From the NCBI GenBank assembly GCA_902606075.1, contig CACLEU010000004.1:1-55820 (forward strand): 55,820 bases of DNA, given 5' to 3'. This stretch comes from an uncultured Pelagibacteraceae bacterium. Lineage in GTDB: Bacteria; Pseudomonadota; Alphaproteobacteria; Pelagibacterales; Pelagibacteraceae. Under the pieces are notes generated by a model, which was not told where the DNA came from, ran no database searches, and saw nothing but the letters and a program-made list of their open reading frames with translations. How positions within the stretch are numbered: the first letter of the stretch is position 1; each line of letters starts with the position of its first letter. A program made the position numbers and the translations under genes. Below are positions 21,937 to 30,569 of the stretch, piece after piece.

Positions 21937-23042
21937 TTTAAATTATTGTAAAGGTTTATAGCATATCTATCTGTCATACCTGAAATAAAATCAGAAACAG
22001 ATCTAAACTTATTTTTGTTCAAATTTTGATTTTCAATAAATTTTTTTGGTTTCTTGCATATATTGGTAAATAAGTATTTTATGATTTTTTGACCTTCAAT
22101 ATTTTTAGCTAAAACCTTTTTATTATTGTACATTTTAATTCTCAAAAACTTTTTAATTTCATTATCTATTTCTATATAATTATCAGAAAAGTTAATGATT
22201 TTATCATCATTTTTTTCAACATCTTTAAGATTTTTAATTTTATTTTTTTTTAAATTTTTTTTACTGTTAGAAATTATATCTTTTACCATTAAATCTATAG
22301 AATCTCTTATTATTTGATAAATTAAAATTTTATTTTTTTTAACATTTTTATATCTTTTAAAAATTTCTTTAAAAAAATTTATTTCTAAAATTTCATCGAG
22401 CTTAAATAGATTTGCATTTAATCCATCTTGAATATCGTGATTATTATAAGCTATATCATCGGATATATTTGAAATTTGAGACTCTAATGAAGAATATTGA
22501 TTAAAACTAAATCTATTTTTTAAATTTTTAATACCAATAATATTATTTATCTTATCAAGGTTATATATAGGTCCGTTATGTTTTAACAGACCGTCTAAAG
22601 TTTCGAAAGTTAAGTTAAGACCTTTAAATTTTAAATATTTATTTTCGAGAAACATAACTATTCTTAAGGTTTGTAAATTATGATCAAATCCACCATAATT
22701 AATCATACATTCTCTGAGACTATTTTCCCCTGCGTGCCCAAATGGTGTGTGACCAAGATCATGAGCAAGACTTAGTGTTTCTGCTAAATCATCATTTAAA
22801 TCTAAATACTTAGCAATTGATCTGGCTATTTGTGATACCTCTAACGAGTGGGTGATTCTAGTTCTAAAGTGATCACCTTCTGTATTAACAAAAACTTGAG
22901 TTTTGTGTTTTAGTCTTCTAAAAGAGGCAGAGTGAATTATTCTATCTCTATCTCTTTGAAATGGAGTTCGGTATAAGCTGTTTTTCTCCTTAAAAAATCT
23001 CCCAGTTGACTTAAATTGTCCTAGTTTTTTGAAATTATTCAT
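21933..23042 (-). CDS. dgt: Deoxyguanosinetriphosphate triphosphohydrolase-like protein
   Basis: FQRDRDRIIHSASFRRLKHKTQVF, RITHSLEVSQIAR, LAHDLGHTPFGHAGE. Confidence 0.95.
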   Translation of the reverse strand: MNNFKKLGQFKSTGRFFKEKNSLYRTPFQRDRDRIIHSASFRRLKHKTQVFVNTEGDHFRTRITHSLEVSQIARSIAKYLDLNDDLAETLSLAHDLGHTPFGHAGENSLRECMINYGGFDHNLQTLRIVMFLENKYLKFKGLNLTFETLDGLLKHNGPIYNLDKINNIIGIKNLKNRFSFNQYSSLESQISNISDDIAYNNHDIQDGLNANLFKLDEILEINFFKEIFKRYKNVKKNKILIYQIIRDSIDLMVKDIISNSKKNLKKNKIKNLKDVEKNDDKIINFSDNYIEIDNEIKKFLRIKMYNNKKVLAKNIEGQKIIKYLFTNICKKPKKFIENQNLNKNKFRSVSDFISGMTDRYAINLYNNLK

Positions 23043-23092
23043 ACTTTAAAAAAGGTAAATTATAATTATATTACTATTAACAGCCTTACTAG

Positions 23093-23410
23093 ATGATTAA
23101 AGAAATTAAATTTACTGATAATGCGATAAAACAAATAAATTATTTGTTATCAAAAAAGGAAAAAGGTTCTTTTTTTAGAATCGCTATCAAGGGTGGTGGT
23201 TGCTCGGGTTTCCAATATAATTTTTCAGTGGATACTGGAAAAGAAAATGATGACATTCAATATAACAATATTCTTATAGACAAAACGTCTGCTGGCTTAT
23301 TAAAAGGATCTGAAGTAGATTTTGTTAAAGAATTAATCGGTGAACAATTTAGAATTAGCAATCCGCAAAGCAAATCATCTTGTGGTTGCGGTGTTTCGTT
23401 CTCTCTATAA
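23093..23410 (+). CDS. HesB/IscA/ErpA-type iron-sulfur assembly protein
   Basis: GGCSGFQYNF and C-terminal SSCGCGVSFSL. Confidence 0.93.
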   Translation: MIKEIKFTDNAIKQINYLLSKKEKGSFFRIAIKGGGCSGFQYNFSVDTGKENDDIQYNNILIDKTSAGLLKGSEVDFVKELIGEQFRISNPQSKSSCGCGVSFSL

Positions 23411-24186
23411 TGATAATAAGCTCTTGGAATGTCAATTCTGTAAGAGCAAGAATAAATAATATAAAAGAATATTTAAAAAAATCTGATCCTGACATCGTAA
23501 TGATGCAAGAAATAAAAACTGAGGAAAAAAATTATCCTTTTGATGATTTTAAAAATCTAAAATATGAGAGTTATGTTTTTGGTCAAAAAAGCTACAATGG
23601 TGTTGCCTTCATATCAAAGAATAAATTAAATAATATAAAACAAAATATTTTTAAAGATAAGTTAAATCAATCCAGAGTTATTTCTGGTGAATTAACTCAC
23701 AAAAAGAAAAAAATTAATTTAATCAATATATATACTCCTAATGGAAATCCTGTAGATACAGAAAAATATGATTACAAATTAAACTGGTTAGATAACTTTA
23801 TAAAAACATTAAAAAAGAACTTAAAGGAAAATAGTAATATCATTATAGGTGGGGATTTTAATATAATTCCTGCTGATGAAGATGTGCACAATCACAAATC
23901 TTACGAAAACGATGCTCTGTTTAGATTAGAGATTAGAAAGAAATTTAGAGAAATTATTAATTTAGGATTTTTTGATACCTTTAGATATATTTATCCAGAT
24001 AAAGAGGGCTATACTTTTTGGGATTATATGAGTGGTGCGTGGCAAAAAAATAATGGTATGAGAATTGATCACTTTTTAGTCTCAAGCTCATTAATTGATA
24101 GCATTAAAGATATTAAAATAAATAAATATCCCAGAGGAAGAGAAAAACCCTCAGATCATACACCTATAGAAATAACAATTGATTAA
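23410..24186 (+). CDS. xth: Exodeoxyribonuclease III
   Basis: SWNVNSVRARI, MMQEIKTEEKNYP, GGDFNIIPADEDVH, RIDHFLVSS, SDHTPIEI; start placed at ATG 23410. Confidence 0.94.
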   Translation: MIISSWNVNSVRARINNIKEYLKKSDPDIVMMQEIKTEEKNYPFDDFKNLKYESYVFGQKSYNGVAFISKNKLNNIKQNIFKDKLNQSRVISGELTHKKKKINLINIYTPNGNPVDTEKYDYKLNWLDNFIKTLKKNLKENSNIIIGGDFNIIPADEDVHNHKSYENDALFRLEIRKKFREIINLGFFDTFRYIYPDKEGYTFWDYMSGAWQKNNGMRIDHFLVSSSLIDSIKDIKINKYPRGREKPSDHTPIEITID

Positions 24187-24192
24187 ATTTAA

Positions 24193-25212
24193 TTAAGAAC
24201 AATCCTTTAATGCGTTGGACATATCTTCAATTAAATTAAAATACATATTTTTACTTTTATTTATAGTTGCACCCAATGGATCAAGGACCCCAGTTTTAAC
24301 ACCTGTATCACTTGCAATAGATTTAATTATTGCTGGATTAAATTGAGGTTCAGAGAATATACATTTTACTTTTTTTTCTTCTATAACTTCCCTGATCTCT
24401 GACAACTGCTCAGCACCAGGCATTACGTCTGGGTTAACAGTTAAAGCACCTACTACACTTAAGCCAAATCTTTTTTCAAAGTATTGATAAGCATCATGAA
24501 ATACAACAAAACTTGCATTTTTATTTAAGTCTTTTTTTATTGATTTAGTTAATGTGTCTAAATCTTTTAATAACTTTTTAGAGTTTGATTTATATGCGGC
24601 ACCATTAGAGCTATCGATTTTTACTAATTGATTTGTAATTTTTTTAACTATTACTTTAGCATTTAAAGGATCTAACCAAATATGTGGGTCATACTCACCA
24701 TGCGCATGGCCATGCTCATCGTGTCCATGTTCGTCATGTCCTTCTTCTTTCTTCGCATGTTCTTCATCTTCATGATCATCATGGTCATCTTCTTTTTTAG
24801 CATGCTCATCATCACCATGATCATCATGATCATCATGACCTTCAAAAATATTTTTTTCTCTAAATTTTAATTTCTTTAATCCACTTTGGTCTAATAGTTC
24901 AAGGACCACAGAATTCTTAGGAATAGATTTTAATGCAGTTGGTAAAAAACTTTCAAGATCTTCACCTACCCATATAACTAAATCAGCTTTTTGAAGCATT
25001 TTTGCATGAGAAGGTTTGATTTGAAAATTATGAGGCGATGCAACACCATCAATAATTAATCCGGGTTCCCCTACACCTTCCATAATATAACTAGTTAGTG
25101 AATGAAGAGGTTTAATAGACGTCACAACGTTAACTTCTGCTTTTAACGGGGTAAAAATTAAAAATAAGCTTATAATTGGTGTAAATAGTTTGTTTCTGAT
25201 AATATTTTTCAT
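24193..25212 (-). CDS. znuA: Zinc ABC transporter substrate-binding protein ZnuA
   Basis: SIKPLHSL, ASPHNFQIKPS, long His/Asp-rich loop, DPHIWLDPLNAK; divergent from znuC. Confidence 0.95.
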   Translation of the reverse strand: MKNIIRNKLFTPIISLFLIFTPLKAEVNVVTSIKPLHSLTSYIMEGVGEPGLIIDGVASPHNFQIKPSHAKMLQKADLVIWVGEDLESFLPTALKSIPKNSVVLELLDQSGLKKLKFREKNIFEGHDDHDDHGDDEHAKKEDDHDDHEDEEHAKKEEGHDEHGHDEHGHAHGEYDPHIWLDPLNAKVIVKKITNQLVKIDSSNGAAYKSNSKKLLKDLDTLTKSIKKDLNKNASFVVFHDAYQYFEKRFGLSVVGALTVNPDVMPGAEQLSEIREVIEEKKVKCIFSEPQFNPAIIKSIASDTGVKTGVLDPLGATINKSKNMYFNLIEDMSNALKDCS

Positions 25213-25235
25213 GGTTAAATGCCTTTATAAGTAAT

Positions 25236-25266
25236 TGTTATAATGTAACTATGTAATAATATAACA
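25236..25266. promoter_or_regulatory. Candidate double Zur operator between znuA and znuC
   Basis: TGTTATAATGTAACT (25236-25250) and TGTAATAATATAACA (25252-25266), within an 11-bp perfect inverted repeat TAATTGTTATA…TATAACAATTA (25232-25270). Confidence 0.7.
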
Positions 25267-25294
25267 ATTAAATTACAAGCTAAATTTAATTAAA

Positions 25295-26047
25295 ATGACA
25301 AATAAAAATGATACTTTGGTAAAATTAGACAACGCTGGGGTTTTAGTTAATGATAAATGGTTAGTTAGGGGTGTATCTCTTGAAATTAAAAAAGGAAAAA
25401 TAATAACTTTAATAGGCCCAAATGGCTCTGGGAAATCAACTACGGCAAAAATCACATTAGGGTTGTATAAAAATATAGAGGGTAAGGTAGAAAAATTTAC
25501 TGACAAAATAGCTTATGTGCCACAAAAGATTAATATTGATTGGACTTTACCTATAAGGGTTAATGACTTTATGAACTTAACAAGTACTTTAAAAAACAAT
25601 GATATTGATAGTGCTTTAGAAATTACAGGGACGCCACATTTAAAAAATAAAGATCTAAAAAGTTTATCTGGAGGAGAGTTTCAAAGAGTTCTTATGGCTA
25701 GAGCAATAGCAAAAAAACCAGAGCTTTTAGTGTTAGATGAGCCTGTTCAAGGTGTTGATTTCAATGGTGAAATAGCCTTATACGAGCTGATAAAAAAGAT
25801 ATCTGACACATTAAATTGTGGAATATTATTAATTTCTCATAATCTACATGTAGTCATGTCTAAAACCGATCATGTTGTATGTTTAAATGGACATGTTTGC
25901 TGCTCTGGTACTCCGATAGATGTTGCTAACAATGAAAAATATCAGGAGTTATTTGGTAAAGATATTTCTAAAATATTATCTGTTTACGAACATTCACATG
26001 ATCATATTCACAAAATTGACGGAACAATAGAAAAAAAAGAAAACTGA
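25295..26047 (+). CDS. znuC: Zinc ABC transporter ATP-binding protein ZnuC
   Basis: GPNGSGKST, LSGGEFQRVLMARA, LVLDEPVQGVD. Confidence 0.95.
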   Translation: MTNKNDTLVKLDNAGVLVNDKWLVRGVSLEIKKGKIITLIGPNGSGKSTTAKITLGLYKNIEGKVEKFTDKIAYVPQKINIDWTLPIRVNDFMNLTSTLKNNDIDSALEITGTPHLKNKDLKSLSGGEFQRVLMARAIAKKPELLVLDEPVQGVDFNGEIALYELIKKISDTLNCGILLISHNLHVVMSKTDHVVCLNGHVCCSGTPIDVANNEKYQELFGKDISKILSVYEHSHDHIHKIDGTIEKKEN

Positions 26048-26850
26048 TGTTAGATGATTTTTTTGTAAGGGCTTTGTTAGTTGGCATTGGAATGGCTTTA
26101 GTTACTGGAGCTCTTGGATGTTTTGTTGTTTGGAGGAGGTTATCCTTCTTTGGTGATACGTTAGCTCATTCAGCATTATTAGGGGTGACTTTATCTTATA
26201 CAACTGAAATTAATATGGCTCTTTCTGTTTTTGTTATTTCATCTATTGTTGCTTTAATATTATTAAAGTTACAAAAAAAAACAAACTTACCCGCAGATGC
26301 TTTACTAGGTCTGTTGGCTCATTCATCTTTAGCAATAGGATTGGTGGTTATTGGTCTTTTAGCTACCATCAGATTTGATCTAATGGGGCTTTTGTTTGGA
26401 GACATACTTGCAGTCAATGTTAATGATATAGCTGTTGTTTGGATAGGTGGTGCCATAATTTTAATAGTATTAAAAATAATTTGGAAACCTTTGTTTGCAT
26501 CAACCGTAAATTATGAATTAGCAGAAGCTGAAGGAATGAATCCTGAAAAATATAATGCAATTTTTACAATATTATTGGCAGCAATTATTGCTATTTCAAT
26601 TAAGATGGTAGGTTTATTATTAATTACTGGAATGCTGATTATACCAGCAGCGATGGCAAGAAATTTATCAGATAATCCAAATCAAATGGTAATATTTTCA
26701 ATTATTGGTGGTTTGTTATCAGTTATTATAGGATTATTTGCATCATTGGAGATAAATACTCCGTCGGGTCCATCGATAATAACCTCAGGTTTAATATTGT
26801 TTATATTATCATTAACCAAAATAAAAAAAAAATCACAATTGAATAACTAA
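26047..26850 (+). CDS. znuB: Zinc ABC transporter permease ZnuB
   Basis: ABC-3 family permease, GCFVVWRRLSFFGDTLAHSALLGV. Confidence 0.95.
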   Translation: MLDDFFVRALLVGIGMALVTGALGCFVVWRRLSFFGDTLAHSALLGVTLSYTTEINMALSVFVISSIVALILLKLQKKTNLPADALLGLLAHSSLAIGLVVIGLLATIRFDLMGLLFGDILAVNVNDIAVVWIGGAIILIVLKIIWKPLFASTVNYELAEAEGMNPEKYNAIFTILLAAIIAISIKMVGLLLITGMLIIPAAMARNLSDNPNQMVIFSIIGGLLSVIIGLFASLEINTPSGPSIITSGLILFILSLTKIKKKSQLNN

Positions 26851-26857
26851 CTATAAA

Positions 26858-27268
26858 TTGATAAAAAAGAATATGGCACAAAAACAAGAATATTTATCAA
26901 AAAATCAAAAAATAGTTTTAGATATTATTGAAAAATCTGCTCAACCTATGAAAGCATATTCAATATTGTTTAATGTCCAAAAAAAAGGTTTAAAAGCACC
27001 TCCTCAGGTTTATAGAGCGTTAGATAAATTGGTAGAAATAGGAAAAATTCACAAAATTGAAAGTAGAAATGCATTTATTGCCTGCAGAAATTCGGCTTGT
27101 ACAATTGCAAATGCTACAGCATTTTCTATTTGTGAGTCATGCGAAGATGTAAAAGAAATTAGTAGCTCAAAGTTATCAAAATACCTATCAAATTTTCAAG
27201 ATAAAGAAGGTATGAAATACAACAAATACAATCTTGAGTTTTTTGGTATTTGTAAAAAGTGTAAATAA
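26858..27268 (+). CDS. zur: Fur-family regulator, Zur
   Basis: Fur fold with PPQVYRALDKLVEIGKIHKIESRNAFIAC, metal-site Cys pairs (CESC, CKKC); in znu cluster. True start may be ATG 26873. Confidence 0.88.
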   Translation: MIKKNMAQKQEYLSKNQKIVLDIIEKSAQPMKAYSILFNVQKKGLKAPPQVYRALDKLVEIGKIHKIESRNAFIACRNSACTIANATAFSICESCEDVKEISSSKLSKYLSNFQDKEGMKYNKYNLEFFGICKKCK

Positions 27269-27311
27269 TCCTTTATTTTAATAAATTCTTAACATAACTG
27301 AAATATTAATA

Positions 27312-27548
27312 ATGAAAGGAAATTTTATGTTTATAAAAAAATATCTAAAGTGGATTAGTACATTCTTAGTTTTAGTAGGAATACTGCTTACAAATTTAAA
27401 TATATATCCGTTAAATATATATTTTCATGGATTAGGAGTTGTTGGATGGACTATTGCAGGATTTGTTAGTAAAGATAAAGCAATAATGACTAACTTTGGA
27501 CTACAAATACCATTGTTCTTAATAGGAATTTATAAGATTATTATCTAG
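27312..27548 (+). CDS. Small membrane protein of unknown function
   Basis: 78 aa, hydrophobic, overlaps the start of the aquaporin gene by 1 nt; true start may be ATG 27327. Confidence 0.65.
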   Translation: MKGNFMFIKKYLKWISTFLVLVGILLTNLNIYPLNIYFHGLGVVGWTIAGFVSKDKAIMTNFGLQIPLFLIGIYKIII

Positions 27549-28198
27549 TGAAAAATACTAACAAAATATTTTTAGGTGAATTTATTGGCAGTAGCTTTTT
27601 AGTAATGGTCATTGTTGGGTCTGGAATAATGGCTGAAAATCTCACAAATGATAATGCTTTGAGATTAACAGCTAATACACTCGCAACTGGTGCTGGCCTA
27701 TTCGTCTTAATAACTGCTTTTGCAAATATTTCAGGTGCACATTTCAATCCTTTTGTGAGTTTAGCGATGTTTTTAAGAAAAAAAATCAATGGAAAACTTC
27801 TGATCTTTTATATTCCTGCACAAATACTTGGTTGTTTGATTGGTGTTATGTTGGCTAATGTTTTTTTTGAACACGATATTCTTGAGTTATCTACAAAAAA
27901 TAGAGATGGCTTTCATATTTTCTTATCTGAAATAATTGCTACTTTTGGTTTAATTTTTATTATTTTTGCTACTCAAAAAGATGGTAAAATAACAATAGCT
28001 GCTAGTGTTGCAACATATATTATGGCCGGTTATTGGTTCACATCATCAACATCTTTTGCAAATCCAGCTGTTACGATAGCAAGAACTTTTACTGATTCTT
28101 TTACGGGAATTAGTTATTTGAATACGCCTACATATATTTTAGCTGAATTTTTGGGGGCTCTAATAGCTGTATATTTTATTAAGAAATTAATTAAATAA
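27548..28198 (+). CDS. Aquaporin / MIP-family channel (GTG start)
   Basis: GAHFNPFVSLAMF (first NPA-like box is NPF) and FANPAVTIARTF (second NPA). Confidence 0.85.
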   Translation: MKNTNKIFLGEFIGSSFLVMVIVGSGIMAENLTNDNALRLTANTLATGAGLFVLITAFANISGAHFNPFVSLAMFLRKKINGKLLIFYIPAQILGCLIGVMLANVFFEHDILELSTKNRDGFHIFLSEIIATFGLIFIIFATQKDGKITIAASVATYIMAGYWFTSSTSFANPAVTIARTFTDSFTGISYLNTPTYILAEFLGALIAVYFIKKLIK

Positions 28199-28389
28199 AC
28201 ACAACTGTATTACGAAATAAAAAATATTTTAAAGTAGACATCAGTATTTAATAGTTTAGTGGTTGACGAATCTTCCCTTTAATTCAAAAATTAATTAATT
28301 CTTTTATAGAATTTTTTTTATTCTCACATTAGATAGATCTTAAGTCATGAATCGATATGAACCGAAAACAATAATATAGAGGAGAAAAA

Positions 28390-29355
28390 ATGGATATGAC
28401 TTTAGTTTACACGGTTATAGGCTTTGGCCTTGCCGGTTATAGCGTAATCGCTAACGACTCAATTCAAACACTAGGTACATTTATAGCTTCAAAAAAGAAG
28501 TGGTTTAAATGGTATACACTTGCAGGATCTGCATCAGCTGTAATGATTATTGCGTTAGCATGGGGATGGTATTCGTATGATGGTGATATTTCTTATGGAA
28601 GATTAACTAGAATACCTTATCAAGAAATTCAGTGGTATCACGCAGTAGCGCCTGCAATACTATTATTATTAACTAGAATTGGAATACCAGTTTCAACTAC
28701 CTTTTTAGTTCTTTCAGCATTTGCCTCAACGGTTGTGCTTGAAAAAATGCTTATGAAAAGCGTCGTTGGCTATGGTTTGGCAGCAATGGTTGCTTACATC
28801 GCCTGGATAGCTGTCTCTAAATTCATTAATGAAAAATTTGATGAAGTAGATGAAAAATGGGTAGGCTTCTGGAGAAATGGTGTTTGGATTTCTTCTGGTT
28901 GGTTATGGTGGGTTTGGTTATCTCACGATGTAGCTAATATTGCAGTGTATCTACCTAGACAGTTAGATTTAACATTACTTTTAATTGTAATGGCTTACTT
29001 CACTGCATTATTATTTTATATTTTCTACATTCAAGGAGGACCAATTCAAAAAGTTGTCCTTGAAAAAACAGGAACAAGGTACGCAAGATCAGCGACAATT
29101 ATTAACGTCATTTATGCTTGTGTCTTATTCTACTTTAAAGAACTAAACGATTTACCTATGTCTACGACATGGGTTTTTGTAGGTTTATTATGTGGAAGAG
29201 AACTTGCTATAGCTACTATGAACAAAGAATATAAGCTAGGTTACGTCTTTCCATTAATTGGAAAAGATTTCCTAAAAATGGTATTCGGCTTAACTGTTTC
29301 AGTAGGTATAGTTCTTTCAATACATTATCTAATAATACCAAACAATTGGTTTTAA
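28390..29355 (+). CDS. PiT-like multi-pass transporter, substrate unknown
   Basis: ANDSIQTLGTFIAS / SHDVANIAVYLPR and GIPVSTTFLVLSAFAS / DLPMSTTWVFVGLLCGREL resemble the duplicated PiT ND and STT motifs; SD-like GAGGAG upstream. Confidence 0.6.
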   Translation: MDMTLVYTVIGFGLAGYSVIANDSIQTLGTFIASKKKWFKWYTLAGSASAVMIIALAWGWYSYDGDISYGRLTRIPYQEIQWYHAVAPAILLLLTRIGIPVSTTFLVLSAFASTVVLEKMLMKSVVGYGLAAMVAYIAWIAVSKFINEKFDEVDEKWVGFWRNGVWISSGWLWWVWLSHDVANIAVYLPRQLDLTLLLIVMAYFTALLFYIFYIQGGPIQKVVLEKTGTRYARSATIINVIYACVLFYFKELNDLPMSTTWVFVGLLCGRELAIATMNKEYKLGYVFPLIGKDFLKMVFGLTVSVGIVLSIHYLIIPNNWF

Positions 29356-29365
29356 ATATATTTTT

Positions 29366-29395
29366 ATGGTCGTGTTAATTATTTAACACGGCCAT
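29366..29395. terminator. Hairpin between convergent PiT-like gene and manC, probable bidirectional terminator
   Basis: ATGGTCGTGTTAA-TTAT-TTAACACGGCCAT, 13-bp stem with one G-T, flanked by T and A tracts. Confidence 0.7.
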
Positions 29396-30569
29396 ATATG
29401 TCTTGATATCTGACTATATCTGTTTCTTTAAGGATTGAGCCTATTTGTGCTTCTATAATTTTTACCGGTTTTTTAAATGGATTTTCAATTCTATGAACAG
29501 CTCCTAATGGAATATAAATAGTTTCACCAGGTTTCTTTAAGAATTTACTTTTATTTAGAGTAATTTTTGGAATTCCATGAGTAACTACCCAATGTTCTGC
29601 TCTATGAAAATGTTTTTGAAGACTTAAAATACCTTTAGGTTTCACATATAATTCTTTAATTAAGAATTCTTTGCCTTTAAATAAGTTTGTGTAGCTGCCC
29701 CATGGTCTATGAAATACGTTTTTCTTTTTAAAATATCTATTTTTAATCTTTCCATACATTTTGCAGATTTCTTTCCAGCTCCCTAGATCTGACCATGGAA
29801 TATCAAGCTTGATAGCATTGATATTTTTAGTTTTCTCTAGTATCGCGTAATCAAACGATTTTGCTGTAGCTTTAGAAAATGATTGTTTGTTTAAATAATA
29901 CACATTGTTTTTATATTTAGCTTTTATTACAGCTTTGTTACAGTTTCGAAAAATATTAGGCTGATATTTCTTAAAATTATTAATAATTGAGTCTTTTCTC
30001 AAAAAAAACATCCCAGAATTCCAATAGCCCTTTTTGCTGATTATTTGTTTAGCTTTAGCTTCTTTAGGCTTTTCTACAAATCTAGATACTTTGTTATTTT
30101 TTGTTAAAAAATATCCAAATTCACTAGAGGGTATTGTTGGTTTAATCCCAAATATGAAGATATTATTATGAGTGAGTTTTTTTTGATTTTTTTTAATAGC
30201 TTTATTAAATAATCCAACCTTCTCTATCAAATGATCAGCAGCTAAAAACATTAAAGGTTGTTCGTTTGGAATATCTTTTATTAATGCCGTACTTAATATA
30301 GCTGGTGCTGTATTTCTTTTATCTGGTTCTAAAACTATCTTAAATTTTTTTATTTTGTGTTTCTTTAGGTGTTGTTTTACTTGTCTTAAATACTTAGCAT
30401 TAGTACTTATGATTGGAGCATCAAATATAGATGCTTTAACTCTCTCCAAAGTTTTGCCTAATAAAGTCCAATTACCAAAATCTATAAACTGTTTTGCTTG
30501 ATAATTAGATTTTTTGGGCCATAGTCTTGTTCCAGCCCCACCGCATAAAATAACCGGTCTAATTTTCAT
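29379..30569 (-). CDS. manC: Mannose-1-phosphate guanylyltransferase
   Basis: LCGGAGTRLWPKKSNYQAKQF, FVEKPKEAKA, C-terminal cupin HFHRAEHWVVTHG. Confidence 0.93.
   Translation of the reverse strand: MKIRPVILCGGAGTRLWPKKSNYQAKQFIDFGNWTLLGKTLERVKASIFDAPIISTNAKYLRQVKQHLKKHKIKKFKIVLEPDKRNTAPAILSTALIKDIPNEQPLMFLAADHLIEKVGLFNKAIKKNQKKLTHNNIFIFGIKPTIPSSEFGYFLTKNNKVSRFVEKPKEAKAKQIISKKGYWNSGMFFLRKDSIINNFKKYQPNIFRNCNKAVIKAKYKNNVYYLNKQSFSKATAKSFDYAILEKTKNINAIKLDIPWSDLGSWKEICKMYGKIKNRYFKKKNVFHRPWGSYTNLFKGKEFLIKELYVKPKGILSLQKHFHRAEHWVVTHGIPKITLNKSKFLKKPGETIYIPLGAVHRIENPFKKPVKIIEAQIGSILKETDIVRYQDIYGRVK

Noticed and set aside
23883-23896. GTGCACA motif in xth
   Set aside because: Single copy inside conserved coding sequence (EDVHNHK), not part of an 11-bp spaced cluster.
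24682-24870. 62-aa Met/Ile-rich plus-strand ORF
   Set aside because: Antisense of the His/Asp codon repeats in znuA (CAT/GAT read as ATG/ATC); an artefact.
28199-28389. Possible known riboswitch upstream of the PiT-like gene
   Set aside because: I could not match it to any riboswitch consensus by eye; reported only as a long leader.
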